DNA from: Ruminococcus sp.
Lineage (GTDB): Bacteria; Bacillota_A; Clostridia; Oscillospirales; Ruminococcaceae
Reading direction: 5' to 3'
DNA: 64,000 nucleotides
NCBI RefSeq assembly: GCF_016283395.1
Contig: NZ_JAEEMU010000032.1
Location: 1 to 64,000 of the forward strand
The notes below the pieces were generated by a model, which was not told where the DNA came from, made no database searches, and saw only the letters and a program-made list of their open reading frames with translations. Positions 40,173 through 47,998 of the stretch are shown here, piece by piece. The position numbers and the translations under genes were made by a program. Each line of letters begins with the position of its first letter. Within the stretch, counting starts at the first letter, position 1.

Positions 40173-41465
40173 ATGATCATTGACAAAATTTCGGAGGAAT
40201 TCCCTGTTCTCACAGATGCTGAGAAGGAGAGAATTTTTGCAATGAGCGAAAAAAAGTACAATATGGATAACCAGGAAAAAGATAACGTGGGTTTCGATGA
40301 TGAGTCAGAAGTAAGAGGAGTTGAACAGTATAACAGACCAATATTATCAAGAATAACAAGCATTGCAGCTGCGGCAGTAATACTCATGGCAGGTATTTCG
40401 GGCGGTACGGCATTTATAAAATTCAAAAAGAATAATCCCGCTACCGACCAGACAAAACCTACAGAAGCTGTTTCAGAGATCGCCACAGAAAAAGAAGGAA
40501 AACAAGATATTGCATCAGAATATGCAGAAATAGCTTACAAGCTCACAAACAGATTTGCGGAGCTCGAAAATAAATATTATAATCATGCATTAAGTGTAGA
40601 TATTGATGATACTCTTTCATTTAATGTATATAATTCCGATGTACCGGGAAAGAAAGCAACCGAAAAACACTATTACAGAGTTACCGATGCGGACATCCAG
40701 TCAGGTGATGACCTGAAGAATGAGATAAAAAGTCTGCTTACAGTTGAATTCTATGACAGACTTTTCAGTGTAAACTCAGGCGAAGACTATGAGACACTCA
40801 TTATCGAGCCTCAGTACACTTATCTTTTCTCAAACAGCGATTTCGATAAGGATCTCAGTAATTATGAAAACAATTCGGATATAGACTTAGCCGATGTTAA
40901 CTATCATTCACTTGATTTCATTACCTATAAGGGCGGATTTTACGTTTCAACGTTCCATAATCCACCCGTTAACAGCGGCAGCTATTCAAACTATCCGAAT
41001 GTTGTAAAAATAAAGAAAAACGGTTTCTCGGCAACTCTGTTTGCAAATTTCAAGCCTTTTATCAACACTGATAAATCACAGGTCGGCACAAATCTGCAAT
41101 TCGACTTTGTTTGTGAAGAAGGCGAATGGAAGATAAATGATATCATTATAGGACGTAATATGGAAAGTGCAGCAGCATATGCTATCAAGGACTATTTCAT
41201 AAACGATTGTGACGATTATGATATTAAAGACCTGATGATAACAAAGGATATATTTATCAACGACCTGGAAGAAGATGTTAAGATTTTCAGCTACGATGAT
41301 GATAACAGCTGTAAGGTAGTCTGCGCCATAAAAGACAAGTATGGCAATGATTTCCTCGAATTCCAAGGGAATGTAGTATTCAAAAATGACGGGTTCAGAT
41401 ACGCCCTGGCAAATGATCGTTCCGGAATTGAACTTACCGATGTTTCGGTAACAGAATTACAATAA
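40173..41465 (+). CDS. Membrane protein, likely anti-sigma factor
   Basis: A 430-residue single-pass protein. A cytoplasmic N-terminus (about 1-58) that would bind sigma precedes one membrane helix (SIAAAAVILMAGISGGTAFI). The large outside part (about 85-430) is polar and Asp/Tyr-rich, with IAYKLTNRFAELENKYYNHA and a terminal beta-rich region, but no family is recognised. Position behind an ECF sigma gene suggests the anti-sigma role. The ATG at 40173 is chosen by AAGGAG 8 bp upstream rather than the TTG at 40146. Confidence 0.7.
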   Translation: MIIDKISEEFPVLTDAEKERIFAMSEKKYNMDNQEKDNVGFDDESEVRGVEQYNRPILSRITSIAAAAVILMAGISGGTAFIKFKKNNPATDQTKPTEAVSEIATEKEGKQDIASEYAEIAYKLTNRFAELENKYYNHALSVDIDDTLSFNVYNSDVPGKKATEKHYYRVTDADIQSGDDLKNEIKSLLTVEFYDRLFSVNSGEDYETLIIEPQYTYLFSNSDFDKDLSNYENNSDIDLADVNYHSLDFITYKGGFYVSTFHNPPVNSGSYSNYPNVVKIKKNGFSATLFANFKPFINTDKSQVGTNLQFDFVCEEGEWKINDIIIGRNMESAAAYAIKDYFINDCDDYDIKDLMITKDIFINDLEEDVKIFSYDDDNSCKVVCAIKDKYGNDFLEFQGNVVFKNDGFRYALANDRSGIELTDVSVTELQ

Positions 41466-41471
41466 CATGAA

Positions 41472-41497
41472 AAAGCTCCCTTTTCGGGAGCTTTTTT
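41472..41497. terminator. Bidirectional terminator
   Basis: AAAAGCTCCC-TTTT-GGGAGCTTTTTT with flanking A- and T-tracts, placed between convergent anti-sigma and GH5 genes. Confidence 0.85.
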
Positions 41498-41503
41498 CTT
41501 TAG

Positions 41504-42691
41504 TTATGCTTTTTTCCTCACGCAAAGACCTGCCATAGGGTCTTTGTTTTTTACGCCTTTTACTATAGCTTCTATAATAGCAGGCTGAGTCTGTGTAAGC
41601 TTCCGCCTGTCAAATAGTGCGAGACCGTACTGTCCGTTGAAGCCGTTGTCCCAGTATATGGGCGTTATACCGTTCTTTGCGGCAGTTCCTGCCACAAAAC
41701 CGTTGTAATACGCACGGTTCTCTTCTATTTTATTTGATATAGCCTCATTTGCCACACCCTTGTCGATACAGCCGAATTCTCCGAGTACAACAGGTATGCC
41801 CTTGTCGATATACTTCTTTTTCAGCTTTTCAAACTGGAACCGCATATGGTTCTCATCGCCCCAGTTGGCAACGCTGTCGGGTGAGAGTCCGTACTCATCG
41901 GATATTCTCTGCCCCTTTTCGCCCCAGAGGAAAACGTCCTTTTCCTCTTCACCGCAGTAGTCCCACGGGTCGTAAAAATGCACGGAAAGGATAAGCCTTC
42001 CCTCATCGGCGGTATTGCCCTTGTCCTCGGGGAAGCAGAAGCCGTAATCCCCGCAGGTATAGTCTATATTTGTATTCCAGCCGCATACCATGAGCCAGCG
42101 GTGGGTATTGTTCTTGCCACATTCGCGGACAGTGTCAACGAATATGCGGTTGTAATCATTGATATTCACGTAATACTCGGGTACGGGATCGTGATATATG
42201 CCGTCAAAGACCTCGTTCATGCTCTCGAATATGAGGTGCTCGTCAAGGTCTGCAAAGCGTTCAGCCACCTGTCTCCACACAGCTCTGAATTTCTTCTTTA
42301 TACGGTCCTGATCTTCTTCATCACAGAACAGCCAGCCGCCTTTTATGGTGTGGTAGGCATCGCCGTGGATATTGATTATCACGAACATTTCTCTTTTGTA
42401 GCAGTAATCAACTACCTCTGCTATCCTTTCGAGCCACTCATGGTCTATCATATAGCCGTTTTCATCATCTATCTTACTGAGGTAGGTTATGGGTATCCTT
42501 ACAGTGTTAAAGCCTGCATCGGCAACTGCGTCTATTATCTCCTGTGAGGTTTTCGGATTGCCCCATACAGTCTCGCTGGGTATACCACCGAAATTCGCTT
42601 CGAGGGTATTTCCGCAGTTCCAGCCCACACCCATTTTTTCTGCAATGTCAGCCGATGAAGCTGTAAATATCCTATTGTCTTTTCTGTTCAT
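41504..42691 (-). CDS. Glycoside hydrolase family 5 enzyme, cytoplasmic
   Basis: A 395-residue (beta/alpha)8 enzyme resembling endoglucanases/beta-glucanases. KMGVGWNCGNTLEANFGG is the family opening, VRIPITYL and IINIHGD strands follow; the acid/base Glu is in IFESMNEVFDG (near residue 160; NEV instead of the common NEP) and the nucleophile in VVLGEFGCIDKG (near 315). Substrate is probably a beta-glucan or its oligosaccharides. It has no signal peptide, dockerin or carbohydrate-binding module, so it should act inside the cell on imported oligosaccharides (inference). A palindrome over the -35 suggests repressor control. Confidence 0.88.
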   Translation of the reverse strand: MNRKDNRIFTASSADIAEKMGVGWNCGNTLEANFGGIPSETVWGNPKTSQEIIDAVADAGFNTVRIPITYLSKIDDENGYMIDHEWLERIAEVVDYCYKREMFVIINIHGDAYHTIKGGWLFCDEEDQDRIKKKFRAVWRQVAERFADLDEHLIFESMNEVFDGIYHDPVPEYYVNINDYNRIFVDTVRECGKNNTHRWLMVCGWNTNIDYTCGDYGFCFPEDKGNTADEGRLILSVHFYDPWDYCGEEEKDVFLWGEKGQRISDEYGLSPDSVANWGDENHMRFQFEKLKKKYIDKGIPVVLGEFGCIDKGVANEAISNKIEENRAYYNGFVAGTAAKNGITPIYWDNGFNGQYGLALFDRRKLTQTQPAIIEAIVKGVKNKDPMAGLCVRKKA

Positions 42692-42767
42692 TACATCGGT
42701 ATCCCCTTTCGCAGAATAACAAGCTGTCCTAATATCAGATTTGTGCTGTATTATAATTTACATATTC

Positions 42768-42811
42768 ATTATACCATAACTTTTCCACTGTTTTCAACCT
42801 ACAGTTGAAAC
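42768..42811 (-). promoter_or_regulatory. GH5 promoter with palindromic operator
   Basis: TTGAAA (42797-42792), 18 bp, TATAAT (42773-42768) on the minus strand. The inverted repeat TTTCAAC/GTTGAAA (42792-42810) covers the -35 and is a likely repressor site. Confidence 0.6.
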
Positions 42812-42854
42812 AGAAGATTATATGCTACAAAAAAGCGTTTTTTCTACCCATGTA

Positions 42855-42883
42855 TTGACACTGCTCCTTAAAACAGGTACAAT
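42855..42883 (+). promoter_or_regulatory. Promoter of the dehydrogenase operon
   Basis: TTGACA (42855-42860), 17 bp, TACAAT (42878-42883). Confidence 0.7.
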
Positions 42884-42933
42884 AATAGTATAAGTAATAA
42901 AAGAGAATTCTATATATCAAATGAGGTAAAAAT

Positions 42934-44025
42934 ATGATGTTTTTCATGCCTGCAAAGGTAATTTATGAACCTGACTGCGTTGTTTCTCACAGTAAAGACT
43001 TAGCAGCTCTCGGTACTCATGCACTTATAGTTACAGGACATAATTCTTCACAGCGAAACGGCTCTCTCGATGATGTTATCACTGCACTTGAGAGGCACGG
43101 CGTAAAATATACGGTATTCAATGAGACAGAGGAGAACCCTTCCGTTGAAACTGTTATGAAAGCACGGGATATGGGTCTTTCCTGTGGTGCTGACTTCGTT
43201 ATCGGAGTAGGCGGCGGTTCAGCTCTCGATGCTTCAAAGGCTGTAGCGGTAATGATGAAAAATCCCGAAAGCTCATGGGAACTTATGTATGACAATTCTG
43301 CTGCTCCCCGTTTTCTGCCACTTGCTGCTGTTCCCACTACCTGCGGAACAGGCTCTGAGGTAACGGGTGTTTCTGTACTCACGCGGCACGACCTGAGTAC
43401 CAAAATGTCTATGGTACACAAGGTATTCCCCAGTCTCGCGCTCTGCGACGGTAAATACCTGCTTACTGCGCCGAAGCAGCTCATTGCAAATACTGCTGTT
43501 GACGCTCTCAGCCATATGATAGAAAGCTATATCCACTCCTCTGCTTCTTATCTCAGCCGTATGTGCGCCGACAGCGGCATGAAGCTCTGGAAAAGCTGCA
43601 AGTACTTCCTTGCAGGAAATATGCCTCTTGACATCAATACTGCCAATGACCTGCTCACGGCTTCTACACTGGGTGGAATGGCTATTGCTCAGACAGGGAC
43701 TTCCATTCCTCACGGTCTGAGCTACACTCTCACCTATGAGGGCGGTATCCCCCACGGTGCGGCTGTTGGAGCTTTCCAGCGGGGATATCTCAGAAACGCC
43801 GAACTCTCCGACCGCGAACACGTTCTGTCTGTGACGGGCTTTGCCGATACAGACGAGCTGGGGCAGTTCATTGCTGATATAAGCCCTGTAAATGCGTCAC
43901 AGGAGCTTCTGGAAAAGGCTGCGGATAATCTGCTCAGCAACCCGAAAAAGCTTGCAAGCTGTCCATATAATGTAAACGCGGACGTTGTACGCGATATTAT
44001 CGGAGGTGTCATATGTTCTGGCTGA
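42934..44025 (+). CDS. Iron-containing alcohol dehydrogenase family protein
   Basis: A 363-residue group III dehydrogenase. The NAD(P)-binding part shows VIGVGGGSALDASKAVAVMM (about residues 88-107) and AVPTTCGTGSEVT (about 132-144); the metal ligands are expected in TAVDALSHMIESYIH and the later HGLSYTL/IPHGAAVGAF segments, all present. It should interconvert an aldehyde or ketone with its alcohol; substrate unknown. The last 13 bp overlap the next gene, so an operon is clear. Confidence 0.9.
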   Translation: MMFFMPAKVIYEPDCVVSHSKDLAALGTHALIVTGHNSSQRNGSLDDVITALERHGVKYTVFNETEENPSVETVMKARDMGLSCGADFVIGVGGGSALDASKAVAVMMKNPESSWELMYDNSAAPRFLPLAAVPTTCGTGSEVTGVSVLTRHDLSTKMSMVHKVFPSLALCDGKYLLTAPKQLIANTAVDALSHMIESYIHSSASYLSRMCADSGMKLWKSCKYFLAGNMPLDINTANDLLTASTLGGMAIAQTGTSIPHGLSYTLTYEGGIPHGAAVGAFQRGYLRNAELSDREHVLSVTGFADTDELGQFIADISPVNASQELLEKAADNLLSNPKKLASCPYNVNADVVRDIIGGVICSG

Positions 44026-45113
44026 TACTTTTTGCACTTGCAGGCGTTATAAGTCTTGGCAGTATATTTTATCTTCTCACAAGATTTCATAAATTCGGCT
44101 TTGTACAGAAAATAGCCGAAAACCACAAAAAGCTGTCATGGCTGCTTTGCCTTGTACCTTTGATCGGTATAGGCTGTTTCGGTATTATAAATACCTATGC
44201 GGTAGTTATCATAGTTTTTCATCTGGCAGCCTTCTGGCTCATCGCAGACCTTCTGGGAAAGATAGTCCGCAAGATAATAAAAAAAGAACGCCGATTCTAT
44301 ATCGAAGGAGTTCTGACTATACTCTTTACGGCTGTATATCTCACTTTTGGCTGGATAAACGCCCACGACGTAAAAAGAACTGCCTATACAGTCCATACAG
44401 ACAAACCTATAGCAGGCGGAAGTCTCAGGATAGTGGGCATTGCGGACTCTCACCTCGGCATTACCCTTAACGGCGAACAATTCGCAAAGGAAATGAAGCG
44501 TATACAAGCCGAAGAGCCCGATGTGGTAGTAGTCGCAGGAGACTTTGTTGACGATGATTCATGCCGCGAGGATATGGTGCAAGCCTGCAAGGCCTTAGGC
44601 GAGCTGAAAACCACCTACGGCGTTTATTTCACGATCGGCAATCACGATAAGGGCTATTATGAATCGGGACACCGCGACTTCACTATCGAGGACCTCTACA
44701 GCGAACTCGAAAAGAACAATGTTACACTCCTTGAGGACGATGTAGTCGAGGTTAACGACACTTTCCGCATAGTTGGCAGACTTGATAAACACTATAAGGA
44801 ACGTGAGGATATAAAAACCCTCACGAAAGACCTTGATAACTCAAAGTTCGAGCTTATCCTCGATCATCAGCCTAACGACTACGATAACGAGGCTGCCGCA
44901 GGTGCTGACCTTGTGTTCTCGGGACATACCCACGGCGGACATATATGGCCGTCAGGATATATCGGACTTCTCATAGGTGCCAATGATTTTGTCTACGGCT
45001 CAAAGACTATCGACAATACCAAATTCATCGTTACCTCAGGTATATCAGGCTGGGCTATCCCATTCAAAACAGGCTGTATCTCGGAATATGTAGTCATGGA
45101 CGTTACAAATTAA
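44013..45113 (+). CDS. Membrane-anchored calcineurin-type metallophosphoesterase
   Basis: A 366-residue protein. Four hydrophobic helices occupy the first 125 residues; the phosphoesterase domain follows with IVGIADSHLG, VVVAGDFVDD, FTIGNHDKG, LILDHQP and VFSGHTHGGH, the complete set of metal ligands. It resembles YkuE/YaeI-like outer-surface enzymes that act on lipids or cell-wall precursors; the substrate is not predictable. It overlaps the dehydrogenase gene and lies 12 bp before the PARG gene. Confidence 0.88.
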   Translation: MFWLILFALAGVISLGSIFYLLTRFHKFGFVQKIAENHKKLSWLLCLVPLIGIGCFGIINTYAVVIIVFHLAAFWLIADLLGKIVRKIIKKERRFYIEGVLTILFTAVYLTFGWINAHDVKRTAYTVHTDKPIAGGSLRIVGIADSHLGITLNGEQFAKEMKRIQAEEPDVVVVAGDFVDDDSCREDMVQACKALGELKTTYGVYFTIGNHDKGYYESGHRDFTIEDLYSELEKNNVTLLEDDVVEVNDTFRIVGRLDKHYKEREDIKTLTKDLDNSKFELILDHQPNDYDNEAAAGADLVFSGHTHGGHIWPSGYIGLLIGANDFVYGSKTIDNTKFIVTSGISGWAIPFKTGCISEYVVMDVTN

Positions 45114-45125
45114 GAAGGTGTATTT

Positions 45126-45920
45126 ATGAATAATATCACTATTGCAAACGAGACCATAAAAATTACCGAAAACGGTTTCTACGAGCTGAACGGCAAACAC
45201 ATAGACATTAAAGGCGATTCCCGTGCAGTAGAAGTCATAAGTCCGCAAAAGGGTGCTGAGCTTATTGAAAAGCTCATTATCAGCGGTGATGAAATGTGCA
45301 GCATAACCGTTACGCAGGAGGACTCTTTTTCAGCCGCAGGCAGATTTGAACGCCCCTTTGTTATGAATTTCGCCAATGCTCACAAGGCAGGAGGCGGCTT
45401 CAGATTGGGCGCAAACGCTCAGGAAGAGGCTCTTTGCAGATGCAGTACCCTGTATGCTTCCATAACCTCTGCTGAGGCTAAAAAGATGTATCTTTACAAT
45501 AATACGCATATCAGTCCTGTAGAGTCTGACTATATGCTCTATTCACCTGATGTATGTGTATTCCGCGATAACAAATGTGAGCCTATGGAGCAGCCGTTCA
45601 TGACTTCGGTCATAACTGTACCTGCTCCCAACAGAAGAGGTGCAGCTATATTCGCCTCAAATAAGAAGATAGCAGAAACTATGACAAGGCGCATAAGGAT
45701 ACTGCTTGCAGTCGCCGCAGAACACGGTCATAAGAATATTATACTGGGTGCATGGGGCTGCGGAGCTTTTGGCAATAAGTCCGAGGACGTTGCAGGCTAT
45801 TTCCGAAAAGTCATCATAGACGAAGGCTTCGGAAAGCTCTTCGAGAATATCTGCTTCGCCATTTACTCAGGCGGAAACGATAAGAAGTACAATATCTTCA
45901 AAAATATATTTGAACAGTAA
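45126..45920 (+). CDS. Bacterial-type poly(ADP-ribose) glycohydrolase (TIGR02452-like)
   Basis: A 264-residue macrodomain-fold protein. VMNFANAHKAGGGFRLGANA followed by QEEALCR contains the PARG signature GGG-x(n)-QEE, with the two catalytic glutamates. Further macrodomain marks are AAIFASNKK and NIILGAWGCGAFGN. Members hydrolyse ADP-ribose polymers or ADP-ribosyl proteins; in bacteria they may reverse modification by ADP-ribosyltransferase toxins or act in stress. No ADP-ribosyltransferase gene is seen nearby. AGAAGGTG precedes the ATG. Confidence 0.88.
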   Translation: MNNITIANETIKITENGFYELNGKHIDIKGDSRAVEVISPQKGAELIEKLIISGDEMCSITVTQEDSFSAAGRFERPFVMNFANAHKAGGGFRLGANAQEEALCRCSTLYASITSAEAKKMYLYNNTHISPVESDYMLYSPDVCVFRDNKCEPMEQPFMTSVITVPAPNRRGAAIFASNKKIAETMTRRIRILLAVAAEHGHKNIILGAWGCGAFGNKSEDVAGYFRKVIIDEGFGKLFENICFAIYSGGNDKKYNIFKNIFEQ

Positions 45921-45971
45921 AACGGTACACTTAACCGTGGTATTGATACAGAGGCTTTTATAACTATTATT

Positions 45972-46176
45972 GAGGGAGACCCTTTTGAAAAAGGGTCCTC
46001 CCTCAAACTCCCTCACTAAAACTTCTGTTTTTATTTTTTCCCAGATAGGGCGCGACCTGTATACTTGCAGGTCTTTTTATTTTTCGTACGCGCCCTATCT
46101 GGGAAAAAATCAGATAAAAGTCTTTGGAAAGGGGTTCGGGGAAGAACCTTTCCTCAGAAAGGTTTTCCCCGAGTAA
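45972..46176. repeat. Composite hairpin element with 22-bp inverted repeat
   Basis: Three stacked structures: GAGGGAGACCCTTTT with its near complement (45972-46004); a perfect 22-bp inverted repeat (46033-46054 with 46089-46110, core CCCAGATAGGGCGCG) enclosing a terminator-like hairpin GACCTG/CAGGTC plus TTTTT (46054-46077); and CGGGGAA...TTCCCCG around ACCTTTC/GAAAGGT (about 46136-46175). No gene is present. It ends the PARG operon and looks like a MITE or palindromic repeat element. Confidence 0.55.
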
Positions 46177-46220
46177 TAACTATAAACTTCTATATTAGTA
46201 CCATGATTATGTGTACCGTT

Positions 46221-47000
46221 TTATGATTTTTCGATAAGTGCCTTTCTCATAAGTATAAGATCAAATACATCTACGTCATCATCAAAGTCGAAATCAGCAG
46301 CTTCCCAGTTATTGAGAAAAGCATCTGAAGAACGCATCATCCATTTCTTAAAGAGAAGCAGGTCAGCAATATCAAAACTACCGTCAATATTTACGTCACC
46401 CATGACTTCTTTTGTTTTATCAGGGATATAATACTGCACTTTTATATACTCTTCATCATCTATTTCTTCATAAAATGACTTGTTCATGTCCTCTTCGTAA
46501 AAGCCTGCAAAGTCAGGACTCAGACGGATATAATTCAGTACAGCAGCAAGTCTTTCTGTGTATCTGCCGTAAAAATGCGAAATAGGCGTGATAACGCTCT
46601 TAATTCCTTCATCTGCATTTTCGCGGAGCTTTTCTCTTGTACAGAAATCCGTATCGGGTACTCCGAAATTTTCATACAAGCAATTAGAAAAATACTCATA
46701 TACTGTACTAACTCCCTCATCTCCGAACACTTCATATGAGTACACTGTTTTTTCGGGTTTGAGGTAAATTGCAGGATATGCCCCCTTTTCCAGCAGCTCC
46801 GAAACTCTTGATGCTGTCCAGATATCAGCAGCATCTATGCCTTTCTCACTGAACAGATCTTCAATAGAACCGTCCTTTGTCATCGTGTAAATATCATCAT
46901 AGGAATAGCTTTCCTTTACTTCGGCAGAAGCTATCATCGTACTTGCCATAGATGCAAATATTACTGACGACATTATCACAGACATTAACTTTTTTCTCAT
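46221..47000 (-). CDS. Secreted dockerin-bearing protein of unknown function
   Basis: A 259-residue exported protein. A signal peptide covers about residues 1-25 (MRKKLMSVIMSSVIFASMAS). About 165 residues of unassigned, Tyr/Glu-rich sequence follow. The C-terminal 65 residues are a type I dockerin with loops GDVNIDGSFDIADLL and ADFDFDDDVDVFDLILM, so the protein should dock to a scaffoldin cohesin. No catalytic domain is recognised; comparable small dockerin proteins are common in Ruminococcus. The ATG at 47000 is right of its promoter (47059-47087) and follows AAAGGGG. Confidence 0.87.
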   Translation of the reverse strand: MRKKLMSVIMSSVIFASMASTMIASAEVKESYSYDDIYTMTKDGSIEDLFSEKGIDAADIWTASRVSELLEKGAYPAIYLKPEKTVYSYEVFGDEGVSTVYEYFSNCLYENFGVPDTDFCTREKLRENADEGIKSVITPISHFYGRYTERLAAVLNYIRLSPDFAGFYEEDMNKSFYEEIDDEEYIKVQYYIPDKTKEVMGDVNIDGSFDIADLLLFKKWMMRSSDAFLNNWEAADFDFDDDVDVFDLILMRKALIEKS

Positions 47001-47058
47001 GACAATCAACCCCTTTAAATATATCATATAAACTATAACACATTGTGTTATTAAACAT

Positions 47059-47087
47059 ATTATACAATAATCAATATTGATTGTCAA
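47059..47087 (-). promoter_or_regulatory. Promoter of the dockerin gene
   Basis: TTGACA (47087-47082), 17 bp, TATAAT (47064-47059) on the minus strand. AACACA-T-TGTGTT just downstream is a small palindrome that may be an operator. Confidence 0.75.
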
Positions 47088-47099
47088 TAAAAAGATGTA

Positions 47100-47846
47100 T
47101 TATTTTGTAGTCAGCATAACGGGACAGTGGTCGCTGCCCATAATATCCGTCAGTATCTCGGAGTTTTTAACGCACTCCATAAACCTGTCGGATACAACAA
47201 AATAGTCTATACGCCAGCCTGCGTTCTTTTCACGAGCCTTAAAGCGATAAGACCACCACGAATAAGTAACTGTATCGGGATAGAGCTTTCTGAATGTATC
47301 GGTAAAGCCTGCTCCTAAAAGCTCCGTGAACTTGCCGCGCTCCTCGTCCGAGAATCCAGCGTTTCCGCGGTTTGTCTTGGGATTTTTCAGGTCTATCTCT
47401 TCATGCGCTACGTTAAGGTCGCCGCAGTACACAACAGGCTTTTTCTTGTCAAGGTCGGAGAGATATGCTCTCATATCGTCCTCGAACTCCATACGGTAGT
47501 CGATACGCTTCAATCCGTCCTGTGCGTTCGGTACATAGCAGCATACGAAGTAAAAGTCCTCGTACTCGCAGGTGATGACTCTGCCCTCGTCCATGTGAGT
47601 ACCGTTTATGCCGTATGTAACGGACAAAGGCTCGGTCTTGCTGAATACAGCCGTACCCGAATAGCCTTTCTTTACTGCGCTGTGAAAATATATATGGTAT
47701 CCCTCGGGCTTGAAGTCAGCCTGATCGGGCTGCATTTTTGTTTCCTGCAAGCAGAATATATCAGCGTCCGCAGCCTTGAAGAAATCCTCAAAGCCCTTTT
47801 GCAGACAAGCACGAAAGCCGTTTACGTTCCATGATATGAGCTTCAT
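47100..47846 (-). CDS. xth: Exodeoxyribonuclease III
   Basis: A 248-residue AP endonuclease/3'-5' exonuclease of base-excision repair. All family landmarks are present: ISWNVNGFRACL, FCLQETKMQP with the metal-binding Glu, GYSGTAVFSK, PVVYCGDLNVAHEEIDL, YSWWSYRF, and the final GSDHCPVML with catalytic Asp-His. Full length, single-domain form as in other Firmicutes. GGAGG precedes the ATG. It is the last gene before the dockerin gene on the minus strand; no functional link is implied. Confidence 0.95.
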   Translation of the reverse strand: MKLISWNVNGFRACLQKGFEDFFKAADADIFCLQETKMQPDQADFKPEGYHIYFHSAVKKGYSGTAVFSKTEPLSVTYGINGTHMDEGRVITCEYEDFYFVCCYVPNAQDGLKRIDYRMEFEDDMRAYLSDLDKKKPVVYCGDLNVAHEEIDLKNPKTNRGNAGFSDEERGKFTELLGAGFTDTFRKLYPDTVTYSWWSYRFKAREKNAGWRIDYFVVSDRFMECVKNSEILTDIMGSDHCPVMLTTK

Positions 47847-47998
47847 TGTTATACCTCCGAAAAAATTTCTCCGCAGCCATACCGACTGCGGAGACTTTAT
47901 ATTATTATATCATGTTATTACAAATAAATCAACAGTCGCGGCGATACATTGCCCTTCTCGTTATCTTGAACTTGAAAAATGATGCAGCGTCACACTGC

